A DNA stretch of 64,000 bases from Pleurocapsa minor GSE-CHR-MK 17-07R (GTDB lineage Bacteria; Chloroflexota; Anaerolineae; Aggregatilineales; Phototrophicaceae): contig JAHHHY010000002.1 in the NCBI GenBank assembly GCA_019359125.1, forward strand, positions 434,001 to 498,000, in the 5' to 3' direction. How positions within the stretch are numbered: position 1 is the first letter of the stretch; every line of letters begins with the position of its first letter. This document shows positions 47,655 through 56,334 of the stretch, piece by piece. Under the pieces are notes generated by a model. That model made no database searches, was not told the DNA's origin, and was given only the letters and a program-made list of their open reading frames with translations. Position numbers and translations under genes: made by a program.

Positions 47655-48017
47655 ATGTCTGTCATGGAATCCCCGTCTGCGCCAGATGCGGCGCTTCAGC
47701 AAGCCATCGCCCACGACGCTGCCGTCACCCGCGCTGAAGGCACGCTTGCCGTCGGCCTGATCCTGAGCGGGATTCGCTGCACGCTGCAATATGCCATCCT
47801 GCCCTTTGTGCTGCCGCTGCTGGGCCTGGCTGATATTGTCGCGGTGGAAATCACGCTGGTCATCAACGCCATTGCAGCGTTGTCGATCGTGCTCAGCATC
47901 CGCAAGTTCTGGCGTATCGGCTACAAGCGCCGCGTGAGCTATACCGTCGTCGGCGTCACCGCGCTGATTATCCTGGCCGCTTTTACGGCGCAGGACCTGG
48001 GCCTGCTGGTGCTGTAG
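47655..48017 (+). CDS. Small membrane protein of unknown function
   Basis: 120 residues. After a polar N-terminus of about 27 residues there are three hydrophobic segments (about 31-50, 57-80 and 95-118) with a basic cytoplasmic loop RKFWRIGYKRRVSY between the last two. No family recognised. GAGG lies about 9 bp before ATG 47655. It sits alone between the terminator and the end of the minus-strand apiose operon, with only 12 bp to the convergent dehydrogenase gene. Confidence 0.7.
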   Translation: MSVMESPSAPDAALQQAIAHDAAVTRAEGTLAVGLILSGIRCTLQYAILPFVLPLLGLADIVAVEITLVINAIAALSIVLSIRKFWRIGYKRRVSYTVVGVTALIILAAFTAQDLGLLVL

Positions 48018-48029
48018 CGGCCCACCCTG

Positions 48030-49064
48030 TCACGGACGCAGGGCGAGCCTGTCCACAATCTGGCCAGACGCCGCCGAGGCATACGAGCCGAATACCAGCC
48101 GCACGGTTTTCAGGTTGTCCTCGCCGCTGGTTTCGCCGCGTTCCAGGCCTTTCAGCGCCCGCGCGATGTTTAATTGGCAGGGGACGATGCTGGAATGCAC
48201 GATGTCGTAGCGCGCATCCGCCCATGCATAATGCGGCGGCACGGCGCGCCATGAACGCGTGCCCTCGTCGGTGGTCTCGCGGATCCAGTAATCCGGCCCC
48301 AGCTCCAGAAAGCCCCGGTCGCCTTCAATCTGCACATACGTCTCGGGGAAACGGTCGTGCTCGCGCTTGCTGGCGTAGCTCATCATGGCGGTGACGGTCG
48401 CGCCGTTTTCCATCGTCAAGAAACAGGTCGCCACGTCCTCGCCCTTCAGCTTCGGGTTGACCGTGCGAATGGTGGCATGCAGCGTATCCGCCTCGCCAAA
48501 TAAATAACGCGTGGTGTCGAGGATGTGGCTGCCAATATCCGTCAGGATGAACTGCTCCAGCTCCATCAGGAATGGCTGGTTCACATACAGGTCAAAGCTG
48601 TTACGATAGTCCACCACGGCGCGAAAGGCTTTGCCGATGCGCCCGCTGTCCAGCGCCGCCTTCAGCGCACGGATGGGCGTCTGGAAGCGCCAGTTTTCAT
48701 TGATGTACAGTGGGACATTGTGCTGCTGGCAGACGGCGACGAGCGCTTCGGCCTCCGCCAGGCTGGTCGCCATCGGCTTCTGGCACACGACCGCGATGCC
48801 GCGTTCGGCGGCCAGCTTCGTCAGCGGGAAATGCGTTTCCACGTTGGTGCAGATATCGACGAAATCGAGCTTTTCGCTGTCCAGCAGGCGCTCGGCATCG
48901 TCGTAGATCGCGCTCACGCCAATGTCGCGCCCGACAGCCTCAGCGCGTGACTTTGTGCGGTTGTACAGCGCCACGCATTCGACTTCGCCAGTTTCGGCCC
49001 AGCCGCCCAGTTGATAGCGCGACCAGAAGCCCGTGCCAAACAGGGCGAATTTCAGTGTGCTCAT
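48030..49064 (-). CDS. apsD: Gfo/Idh/MocA-family dehydrogenase, probable D-apiose dehydrogenase
   Basis: 344 residues from ATG 49064, overlapping the previous stop (ATGA). The Rossmann motif GTGFWSRYQ is at 10-18, the family Lys lies in VVCQKPMATS, and FILTDIGSHILDTTRYLFGE carries the Asp and His usually involved in catalysis. The stretches FWxxYQL and GSHILDTxRxLFGEA resemble ApsD enzymes that oxidise D-apiose to D-apionolactone with NAD. The gene is the last of an operon that also carries likely ApnL, ApnO, OiaK and OiaX, which strengthens the call. Other Gfo/Idh sugar dehydrogenases remain possible. Confidence 0.72.
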   Translation of the reverse strand: MSTLKFALFGTGFWSRYQLGGWAETGEVECVALYNRTKSRAEAVGRDIGVSAIYDDAERLLDSEKLDFVDICTNVETHFPLTKLAAERGIAVVCQKPMATSLAEAEALVAVCQQHNVPLYINENWRFQTPIRALKAALDSGRIGKAFRAVVDYRNSFDLYVNQPFLMELEQFILTDIGSHILDTTRYLFGEADTLHATIRTVNPKLKGEDVATCFLTMENGATVTAMMSYASKREHDRFPETYVQIEGDRGFLELGPDYWIRETTDEGTRSWRAVPPHYAWADARYDIVHSSIVPCQLNIARALKGLERGETSGEDNLKTVRLVFGSYASAASGQIVDRLALRP

Positions 49065-49888
49065 TGTGCATCGTCCTTTATCAGCCCGCGCAGATACGCG
49101 GTGCTTTCGCGTGCCCAGCGTTGTTCTTTGGCGGCGGTTTCGTCGGTGGTGGCTTCGGGCGCGGGCCACGCCTCGATGATCGCGTTGAAGTCGCGGCCGT
49201 GCTGTGCCAGCTCGCCCAGCAGCCACGGCATGTCCAGCATGCCCTGTCCGGCTGGCGCGCCAAATACGGTGAAGCCCATATTGTGCGCGGCGCGGCGCAC
49301 CACAAATTCCTTCACATGCAGGTTGACGACATACGGCCCCAGCGCGGCCACCACGACTTCCGGCCCTTCCAGCGCGCCGAACGAATTGACCGTGTCCAGG
49401 CAGATGCCGACGTGCGCGTGATCGATGCGCGCCAGCAATTCGACCAGCTCGCGTGACTTGAAGCGGTCGTGATTCTCAATCGCCAGCGTGACGCCCGCAC
49501 GCTCGTAGTCGGGCATGACCTCCCGGATCAGTCCCGCTGCTTCAGGGACCGACGGGTGGTGGTCGGCGGTGTCCAGCACCACGCGCACGATGGGCGATGC
49601 GAACGTCTTCGCATAGTCCAGATACAGACGCAGATGATCGGGCGCGATGCCGCGCGTGCCCACTTCCACCGCGATGTTCAGCGCTGCTGCCTTGTCACGT
49701 AGCTCGCGCAACGTCTCGGCGCCCAGCGTGTGCAGCGGCAGGTTATCGGCCAGCTGCACCACGCAAAGGCCCAGCTCGTGCGCGAAATTCAGCACATCGA
49801 ACGCGGTCCACGCCTGTGACGGGGCCGAGAAGCCCGGCACGCCGATCGACCATGCCAGCGCGTAGCTGCCCAGCCCCAGGCGCATCAT
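49061..49888 (-). CDS. TIM-barrel sugar isomerase/epimerase-like protein (AP_endonuc_2 fold)
   Basis: 275 residues from ATG 49888, overlapping the previous stop as TAATG. The xylose-isomerase-like barrel is shown by VVQLADNLPLH, the Glu of TLAIENHDRF, the Asp of GICLDTVNSF, the His of VNLHVKEFVV and the Glu of NAIIEAW, a spaced set of metal ligands. In the apiose setting two roles are conceivable: an isomerase for the sugar, or 3-oxo-isoapionate decarboxylase (OiaC), which as I recall belongs to this fold and would give L-erythrulose. Neither can be chosen from sequence alone. Confidence 0.72.
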   Translation of the reverse strand: MMRLGLGSYALAWSIGVPGFSAPSQAWTAFDVLNFAHELGLCVVQLADNLPLHTLGAETLRELRDKAAALNIAVEVGTRGIAPDHLRLYLDYAKTFASPIVRVVLDTADHHPSVPEAAGLIREVMPDYERAGVTLAIENHDRFKSRELVELLARIDHAHVGICLDTVNSFGALEGPEVVVAALGPYVVNLHVKEFVVRRAAHNMGFTVFGAPAGQGMLDMPWLLGELAQHGRDFNAIIEAWPAPEATTDETAAKEQRWARESTAYLRGLIKDDAQ

Positions 49889-50952
49889 TAAATCGCGACT
49901 CCCAGCAGGTGTTTGCCAATGGCGCGCAGCTTTGCATCCGGCCCGACAAATGCCCACAGGACATACTGGTCTTCGGTGTGTGTGCGGCCGGTGGCCCCGC
50001 CGATGGCCTGGCCGCTCGTTTCCAGCTCGCCGAAGATGCCATACTGTCCGCCGTCGTTATAGACATGAATCGAGTAGCCGTTAACGCCCACTTCGTCCGG
50101 CGGTTCCTCGGTGTATTCGGCCGAAGGATTGTTCGAGAACTGGCGCACCAGCAGGCTGGACTGGCCATCGCCCAGCGGGCGCAGATAGGCCAGTCGGTTG
50201 CCGACGCTGGCGGCTTTATAGCCCACCTTGTACTGGCGCATGCCGGTGATGGTCTGGCGGACGGCACCATCGCGCACAGTCCGTGATTCTTCGGTCGCGC
50301 TGCCGAAATACTCGGCCGTCTCCAGCAGGTCAGACGCAGGGATAATCATCTGGCCGCCGGGAGGAAGCTGAATCAGGTTCCAGCTTTCAGCCACATGCTG
50401 CGTATGCTCCATCTGCGCCAGCGTGAAGGTATGGGTGACACCCGCATAGGCCACACCATCCAGCATTGCGGCCCCGGCGCTGAGCAAACGCAGCGGATTG
50501 GCCGCCGGGCGAATCGTATGATGACAGCGCAGATACGCCTCGCCCTCGGCGATGTTATAGGCGCGCAGCTGGATTTCCTGGCTGAACGACACGCCGTGCT
50601 CGTCCTCACGCATGGTGTAGAAGCCGGGATCCATCGCTTCGGGCACGCGCTGGCTGGCGGTGCCCTGCGCGCGGTCGGTGAAAATGTACTGGATTTCCGG
50701 CGCGATCCAGAAGCGTTCGCCGCCGATATTCCACGCGCGCACAGCCTGAAGCTCGCTGGCGAAAGCCGCCGCGCTGTTCATGGCGGTCGGCGTCCAGTAC
50801 AGATTTTCGGGGTCCTCACCAGGCGGAAACAGCCCCAGGATGCGCGAACCGTAGCGCGTAATCAGCGCCTGAAAACCCGAATCTAGCGGCAGGATGTGAT
50901 AAGCCTCCCCCGCACCTTCCAGCGTAGCAACCAGCGTCTTCAAAGTGGCCAT
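49888..50952 (-). CDS. Aldose-epimerase-like beta-sandwich protein of uncertain function
   Basis: 354 residues with no signal peptide. The pattern of short beta strands with scattered conserved His (CHHTIRP near 143, HVAESWNLIQLP) and the opening ALITRYGSRILGLFP, GERFWIAPE resembles the galactose-mutarotase-like superfamily, in the group of uncharacterised DUF members that contain GGERFWIAPE. Such folds bind carbohydrates and may catalyse anomer or ring conversion. Its position between ApnO and the TIM-barrel protein, with overlapping ends, suggests a role on apiose, a sugar whose furanose ring forms need interconversion. No direct evidence of activity. Confidence 0.6.
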   Translation of the reverse strand: MATLKTLVATLEGAGEAYHILPLDSGFQALITRYGSRILGLFPPGEDPENLYWTPTAMNSAAAFASELQAVRAWNIGGERFWIAPEIQYIFTDRAQGTASQRVPEAMDPGFYTMREDEHGVSFSQEIQLRAYNIAEGEAYLRCHHTIRPAANPLRLLSAGAAMLDGVAYAGVTHTFTLAQMEHTQHVAESWNLIQLPPGGQMIIPASDLLETAEYFGSATEESRTVRDGAVRQTITGMRQYKVGYKAASVGNRLAYLRPLGDGQSSLLVRQFSNNPSAEYTEEPPDEVGVNGYSIHVYNDGGQYGIFGELETSGQAIGGATGRTHTEDQYVLWAFVGPDAKLRAIGKHLLGVAI

Positions 50953-50970
50953 GCGTGTCTTCCTTCTGCC

Positions 50971-51816
50971 TTACTTCAGGCTGTCGGTGATTTCCGCCAC
51001 GCTGTGCTTAAGCGCATCCAGATTCATGATGCGTTCTTTCCAGTCGGGCAGGAAAATATTCGGATACGCGTTCTTGATGGCCAGCTTGGCACCATCGGAG
51101 AACGGGAATCCTGCAAACCCGAAGATAATAGCCAGCTCAATGCGAATATGCCCAAACAGGAATTCGCGCGCGGCTTCTTCCGGCACGCCCATCTCGACCG
51201 CGATATCCAGCGCCTCTTTGATGGCGGTGATGACGGTGGCGGCAAAGGTTTCCACCAGCGCGGGCTCCAGGATGGCCATCTGCTCGACGGTGATGCGATA
51301 CGAATTCATGACCGGCGCGTACATGGCGCGGGCGATGGCCTCGCCTTTGGCGTAGTCCTCATCCGGCCCGTGATAGAGCGCGCACACGATGTGCTGCTTG
51401 GCCTTCACCCCGCCGAACCAGTCGGTGCGGGCGGACTCTTCCACTTCATCATTAAACAGTGGCGGATGGCATGGATGCGAGATGAAATAGGTCAGGTCGT
51501 TGCGTACGGGGATGACCTCGGCATATGACGCGGCCGGATCGAGCCCGATCACCATCGCACCCGGCCTGATCAGCTCGATGATCTCGTTGGTGATGCGGCC
51601 GATCAGCTTGTCGGGGATGGCCAGGATGACGGCATCGGCGGTGGCCAGCGCCTCGTCGCGCGGGGTGGGGCTGACGCCACGTTTGCCCAGGTTTTCGATG
51701 CCCTGCGGCGAGACCTCCACGTACATCATGTCAAATTCGGGCAGGTCCTTCATATTATCCGTGATGCGCGACCCCATCTTGCCGCCCGCACCCATCAACG
51801 CGATTCTGGTTGCCAT
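50971..51816 (-). CDS. apnO: Probable D-apionate oxidoisomerase (ApnO)
   Basis: 281 residues. The N-terminal Rossmann domain has the dinucleotide motif GAGGKMG at 9-15. The C-terminal helical domain matches the phosphogluconate-dehydrogenase-type C-terminal family found in ApnO. The segments SHPCHPPLFNDEV and TVEQMAILEPALVETFAATV are typical. ApnO oxidises D-apionate and shifts a carbon group to give 3-oxo-isoapionate with NAD. Directly upstream is the likely OiaK kinase, which uses that product, after a 54-bp gap, the largest within the enzyme part of the operon. Confidence 0.78.
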   Translation of the reverse strand: MATRIALMGAGGKMGSRITDNMKDLPEFDMMYVEVSPQGIENLGKRGVSPTPRDEALATADAVILAIPDKLIGRITNEIIELIRPGAMVIGLDPAASYAEVIPVRNDLTYFISHPCHPPLFNDEVEESARTDWFGGVKAKQHIVCALYHGPDEDYAKGEAIARAMYAPVMNSYRITVEQMAILEPALVETFAATVITAIKEALDIAVEMGVPEEAAREFLFGHIRIELAIIFGFAGFPFSDGAKLAIKNAYPNIFLPDWKERIMNLDALKHSVAEITDSLK

Positions 51817-51870
51817 GATTTTTACCCTTTGCCATTCATCAGATGTCAGCGTGTGAAACTGCTGTCTTGT

Positions 51871-53235
51871 CTACAACCGGCCGCGCAGCACGCTGCCGAA
51901 GTAATCGGCGCGCCCCACCTGGCCAGCCTTCAGTGATATTTCCAGCCCTTCAAAATCGGCATCATACGCGCGGGCCCGGCACAACGGCGCGCCCGGCGCC
52001 AGCGGCAGGATCGTCTCCAGCGCGTAAATGCCAAGCTGCTGCGCGGCGTGTCCGCAGGTGTCGCCGCCGGTCACGATGGCGCGGCGGATGCCCGTGCGCT
52101 GCACAATCTCGCGCAGGATGCGTCCCTGCTGCGCGCCCAGCAGCGGGCTGACGCTGGCCGTATTCAGGCCGCGCTCGGCCAGGCTGGCGCGCGTCTCGGC
52201 AATGGCTGGGTCATCTGGCCCCCAGGCCGAGAACAATACCGGAGACTTGCCCTGCGCCAGGATATCGCAGGCCAGCGCCACCATCGCTTCGCGTTCGGCA
52301 TCGGCGCTGGCCTCGTCAATCAGGCGCAGCGTATTCAGCCGATGCACCTGAAAGCCGTTCTGCTCTGCCCAGGCGAGTTGTGCCGCGGTCCCCGGTGCCG
52401 CGCTGCCGCTGACTACGACGATCTGATCGACGGGCAGCACCGATGCCGGAGCCGCCGTTGGCCCTGCCAGGCCAGATGCACGCCAGTGCGCCGCCAGCGC
52501 ATATTCCACGCCGGACGAGCCGATCACGAACGGGCAGTCGCCCGACGACGCCTGCTGCCACAGGAACTCGCCCAGCGTGAGCAAATCGCTTTCGCTGAGC
52601 GTATCCAGCACGATAATCTGCGCGCCGCCGGCCATCTGCTCATGCCATGCCGCACTTACAGCATCCGGGCCGCGCTGAATCGTCAGCCAGTCCACCAGGC
52701 CCATACGGCGCGACGTTTGCCGGCCCAGATGCACGCGCAGGTCTGCCTCGTGCATGGGCGTGACCGGGTGCTTTGGCATGGTGGGATGGCGGTCCAGCCG
52801 GTACGTCACCCCATTCACCCCGGCAAACAGATTGCCGAACGCGACATATCGTTTGAGGATGGGTGCGCCGACCAGCAGCGGCACAGCCCTGGGCCGAAAA
52901 TGCGCCCAGCCGATGTCCGCCGCCGCGCCGATGCTGCCAATCTCAGGCGACGAGTCGAAGGTGGAACAAACTTTATAGTGAAACAGCGTGGCGCCCAGCG
53001 CGGCCAGCTTTTCAAACTGCCCCGGCAGGGCAGCTTGAAGCTCAGCCGTCTTCAGCGACCGGCTGATACCCGCCACCCCCACGGCGCGGGCATGCGGGAA
53101 ATGCGCGCGCACAAAGTCAGGGGTGGGTGGTTCCAGAAAAAGGACGGCAGGGATGCCGTTCCAGGTCAGGGCCTCGGTGACATCCGTGGACCCTGTGAAG
53201 TCGTCTCCGTAAAAGGTGAGCAGCAGGTCGCTCAT
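51871..53235 (-). CDS. oiaK: Four-carbon acid sugar kinase family (DUF1537), probable 3-oxo-isoapionate kinase
   Basis: 454 residues from ATG 53235, overlapping the RuBisCO-like stop (ATGA). The N-terminal substrate domain begins with FYGDDFTGSTDV (residues about 7-18), and the C-terminal ATP-binding domain has VVSGSAAPGTAAQL and TGGDTCGHAAQQL. This family phosphorylates acid sugars such as erythronate, threonate and 3-oxo-isoapionate. The placement between a RuBisCO-like protein and ApnO is the arrangement expected of OiaK, which makes 3-oxo-isoapionate 4-phosphate. Family certain, substrate inferred from the neighbours. Confidence 0.8.
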   Translation of the reverse strand: MSDLLLTFYGDDFTGSTDVTEALTWNGIPAVLFLEPPTPDFVRAHFPHARAVGVAGISRSLKTAELQAALPGQFEKLAALGATLFHYKVCSTFDSSPEIGSIGAAADIGWAHFRPRAVPLLVGAPILKRYVAFGNLFAGVNGVTYRLDRHPTMPKHPVTPMHEADLRVHLGRQTSRRMGLVDWLTIQRGPDAVSAAWHEQMAGGAQIIVLDTLSESDLLTLGEFLWQQASSGDCPFVIGSSGVEYALAAHWRASGLAGPTAAPASVLPVDQIVVVSGSAAPGTAAQLAWAEQNGFQVHRLNTLRLIDEASADAEREAMVALACDILAQGKSPVLFSAWGPDDPAIAETRASLAERGLNTASVSPLLGAQQGRILREIVQRTGIRRAIVTGGDTCGHAAQQLGIYALETILPLAPGAPLCRARAYDADFEGLEISLKAGQVGRADYFGSVLRGRL

Positions 53236-54518
53236 GCGCCACCGCCCGCAAATCCGGACAGCGCGGCCGCCAGCGCCGGATGCGCCGCCGCATGCTGCGC
53301 CAGCGGGATGCCCTGTATAGCAGCAGACCAGGCCTCGCGCACGCTCTCCACCCCGGCGGCGATGCCCATCGGGTGGCCGATGATGCCGCCGCCGCACAGA
53401 TACAGGCAGTCGGCGCTACCCAGCGCCTGATAGGTGTCGGCGGCCTGCGCGGCTGTCTGGCCCGAAGAAAAGACGGGCATGACGGTGTAGCCGCCCAGCA
53501 GCGGCGTCAGGCATTCGCGGGCCGACGCGACCACGCTCTCGTCAGACTCGCAGAACTTGTTGCGGATGCCGTTGACGTGCAGGTGATCGATGCCTGCCAG
53601 ACGGAAAAATTTCTGAAAGGCGATGTAGCCCATGCCCAGCGCGGGCGCACGTGTGACCATGCCCCAGCCGGCGCGGTGGCCATGGATGGGAAGCCCGGCA
53701 TGGCGCGCCAGCTCGGTTACGCCGGCCAGCCCGACCGCCAGCATATTGACCATGATGCAGGTGCCACCAGCCGCCAGCACGGCATCGTGGCCGCGCTTCA
53801 TCTCGTCCAGGTCGCCAGTCACGTTAAACGCATACATTGGCTTGCGGCCTGTGCGCTCGGCATAGGCATTGATGACGCCCATGACCGCGTCCACGCGTTC
53901 GCTCAGCCGATTATGCGGTGAGTCCGTTTGCAACTCATCGTCTTTGATGAAGTCGAGCCCGGCCTCGATCAGCGTGCTGACCAGCGCGGCCGTTTGTTCG
54001 GGCGAGAAGCCCACGCTGGGCTTGATGATCGTGCCGATCAGCGGCCGGTCCTGCACGCCGGATAATTCGCGCGTGCCTGCGACGCCAAATTTCCCGCCCG
54101 GATACCTGCCCGCAAAGGGCGTGGGAATCTCGATATCGAGCAGGCGCAGGCCGGAAAATGGCGACAGCTCGAACAGGTTGCCAGCCACCGTTGTCCACAG
54201 CGTCGAGAGCGAGGCGCCGATATTCTCGAACGGCCACGACAATACGACTTCCGCCTGTGAATAAACCGGCTGTGCCGTGCCTTTGGGCAGGCGTGAGCCG
54301 GGCAGGCTGGGCGACGGAACTGTGCCCAGCACCTCGATTGATTCGACCTGCGCGCCATGACGCGCCTGTAATTCCGGGGTTTCGCCGGGAATTTTGACAA
54401 ACGTCCCGCTCGACTGCTCGCCCGCCATCATCTCGACAGCCTTGCGGACGTCGTGTGCGGTTTCGACGAAATACAGCGCGCGGATGCGTCCGTCGGCGCG
54501 GGGAATCAGCCTAGCCAT
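53232..54518 (-). CDS. oiaX: RuBisCO-like protein, probable 3-oxo-isoapionate-4-phosphate transcarboxylase/hydrolase
   Basis: 428 residues from ATG 54518, overlapping the lactonase stop by 8 bp (ATGGCTAG). It has the two-domain RuBisCO large-subunit fold. Active-site counterparts retained are Lys166 (IIKPSVG), carbamate Lys192 with metal ligands Asp194 and Glu195 (FIKDDE), His281 (GHRAGWG), His314, Lys321 in the loop-6 position (NGIRNKF), Ser352 and the phosphate-binding GGG at 376-378. OiaX members use this chemistry to cleave 3-oxo-isoapionate 4-phosphate to 3-phosphoglycerate and glycolate. Adjacent kinase and lactonase genes support OiaX over methionine-salvage RuBisCO-like types. No small-subunit or phosphoribulokinase gene is present. 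Confidence 0.8.
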   Translation of the reverse strand: MARLIPRADGRIRALYFVETAHDVRKAVEMMAGEQSSGTFVKIPGETPELQARHGAQVESIEVLGTVPSPSLPGSRLPKGTAQPVYSQAEVVLSWPFENIGASLSTLWTTVAGNLFELSPFSGLRLLDIEIPTPFAGRYPGGKFGVAGTRELSGVQDRPLIGTIIKPSVGFSPEQTAALVSTLIEAGLDFIKDDELQTDSPHNRLSERVDAVMGVINAYAERTGRKPMYAFNVTGDLDEMKRGHDAVLAAGGTCIMVNMLAVGLAGVTELARHAGLPIHGHRAGWGMVTRAPALGMGYIAFQKFFRLAGIDHLHVNGIRNKFCESDESVVASARECLTPLLGGYTVMPVFSSGQTAAQAADTYQALGSADCLYLCGGGIIGHPMGIAAGVESVREAWSAAIQGIPLAQHAAAHPALAAALSGFAGGGA

Positions 54519-56334
54519 TGGATTGCCCATCCGCGATGACGACGGCATACGGCTCCAGCGTGGTCTCCAGGAAGCCGGGGATGCGCACGTCCACATAGTC
54601 ATTGATGAAATTGGCCAGCATGATGCGCATGCTGCCGCCGCGTTCCAGCACCAGCCCGACCGCCCGCAGCGGCGCGCTGGAGCGCATGACGCGGATCGTG
54701 CCCCCGGCAAATTCATTGACCGAGCGCAGCACGTCAAACAGCGGGTATGGCTGGCCCGGCTCGCTGGGGAACAACGCGGGCAAAGGCGAGCCGGTTTCGC
54801 GTTCCATCACACCCAGCCAGCCCGTCAATTCGTAGTAGGTGATGGCCGACGCGCCAGCTTCGGCCAGATGCTTGATGCTGCCCAGCGTCCAGGCTGCGCC
54901 AAACTGTGACAACTGGCGCGTATCCACCTGGCGCGGAAGCTGGCCGGGCGGCGTGGGCGGATCGTCGGACGTGGCGTTTGGGTTCCAGCGGATATGCAGC
55001 GTGACCGGCGAGACGACGACCGGCTTTCCGGTGAATGCCGCCGCGCTGCGCACGGTATCACCCTGCGTTTGCAGCGTCTCCACCAGCGAAGCATTGTCGA
55101 AGGCATGCACCTGCGGATTGACGCTGTAGGCGACGAAATCCAGCCCGGAGGCGTCTGGCCGATGGCGGTTCAGCTCGGTGAAGTAGCCGTTGGTGCCGCT
55201 GCCGACGGGCACCTGAAAGCGCGACAGCACATTGCGCGCCTTATTTACCAGCGCGGCGGGCGTCCCCGGGCTGCTGGCCTTGAAGATCAACCAGGCATCC
55301 AGCGGCGGATCCTGCTCATGCGTCCAGTCGGCGACGCGGCCCAGCTCGGCGTCGGCATCATCGGTCAGATGCAGCGCGACCAGCAGGCCACTGTCCAGCG
55401 CGCGCGCCTGCGAGGCGGCCTGCGCGTAGCGGGCATGGGCGTCCGGCGCAGCAGGATGCAGGTCGAGGCGCAGATGGGCCGGTCGCAGCGTGCGCAGCGT
55501 GGCAGCTTCGCTGAGGGTGATCGGCGCGCCATCGGCATTGACGCACAGGCCGATGCGCGGCACCGGGACCGTCGCGCCGGTCACCGTCATGACCACCTGC
55601 GCATCGTCATCGTCGTCAGAGGTGACTGAAGGCGCGTCCGGGGGCATGACCGCGCTGATCGTGACGACCTGGCGGATGCGCGTCCCGGCGGCGATCATGC
55701 GCGGGTAGGGCAGTGCCAGCGGCGTGCAGTAGGTCTTGAACGAAGCATCGGTCCAGTTGCGCTGGTCTTCAGTCTCGAACGTGTCGCCTTCCATCGTCAC
55801 AGTGACGCGCGCGCCGTTTGCCGTTTCATGGGTGATGGCGCGCACATCGAAAAATGGCTGATGGGGCATGATGTCTGCCGGAAAGCCTGCCTCCTCGGAT
55901 GCGCCGTCTGTGTGCAGGATGGTGCAGGGCTGGCCAGCTATGTCCCCGGGATGCAGCACGCAAAAGCCGACGCGGTTGGCCCGGAAATCAGACTTCGCCT
56001 CGCCGTCAAAGATGAACGTGAGCGTGTTGTCGCGGCTGGAGCCGATGATTTCGCCGTGCCAGACGAAATGCACGTCCCCGGAGCGATGCGTGCTGGTGTA
56101 GGCATAGCGCACGCCGTCATCCGATTGTTCCAGATCGATATCCGTCAGCTCGCCGGGGATGGTCGACCAGTTGTGGTCGCGCACGGCGGCATACACCTGG
56201 CGCACCGCTTCGATGCCCCCGGCCTGAATGGTGCGCAGGGCGCCCGCTTCGATGCGCGCAGTCAGCGCGCCGGCGCGAATCCGAATGCTGGCGGGATCGT
56301 CGTGCCCGCCGTTTAGCATAAAACTGTGGCTCAT
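54511..56334 (-). CDS. apnL: Probable D-apionate lactonase (ApnL)
   Basis: 607 residues, close to the size I recall for ApnL. The N-terminal beta-rich part (1-240) contains VRQVYAAVRDHNWSTIPGEL, NRVGFCVLHP, FPADIMPHQPFFD and TEDQRNWTDASFKTYCTPL, stretches I associate with this family. The C-terminal part is barrel-like (DFVAYSVNPQVHAFD, TYYELTGW). There is no signal peptide, so it acts in the cytoplasm. ApnL hydrolyses D-apionolactone, made by ApsD, to D-apionate. Its ATG overlaps the stop of the permease gene, tying the transporter and catabolic genes together. Assignment rests on remembered motifs plus context. Confidence 0.68.
   Translation of the reverse strand: MSHSFMLNGGHDDPASIRIRAGALTARIEAGALRTIQAGGIEAVRQVYAAVRDHNWSTIPGELTDIDLEQSDDGVRYAYTSTHRSGDVHFVWHGEIIGSSRDNTLTFIFDGEAKSDFRANRVGFCVLHPGDIAGQPCTILHTDGASEEAGFPADIMPHQPFFDVRAITHETANGARVTVTMEGDTFETEDQRNWTDASFKTYCTPLALPYPRMIAAGTRIRQVVTISAVMPPDAPSVTSDDDDDAQVVMTVTGATVPVPRIGLCVNADGAPITLSEAATLRTLRPAHLRLDLHPAAPDAHARYAQAASQARALDSGLLVALHLTDDADAELGRVADWTHEQDPPLDAWLIFKASSPGTPAALVNKARNVLSRFQVPVGSGTNGYFTELNRHRPDASGLDFVAYSVNPQVHAFDNASLVETLQTQGDTVRSAAAFTGKPVVVSPVTLHIRWNPNATSDDPPTPPGQLPRQVDTRQLSQFGAAWTLGSIKHLAEAGASAITYYELTGWLGVMERETGSPLPALFPSEPGQPYPLFDVLRSVNEFAGGTIRVMRSSAPLRAVGLVLERGGSMRIMLANFINDYVDVRIPGFLETTLEPYAVVIADGQSNG

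Noticed and set aside
53232-54518. Carbon-fixing RuBisCO
   Set aside because: The protein lacks the typical full length and has no small subunit or phosphoribulokinase nearby; it sits among acid-sugar catabolic genes, so a RuBisCO-like function is far more likely.
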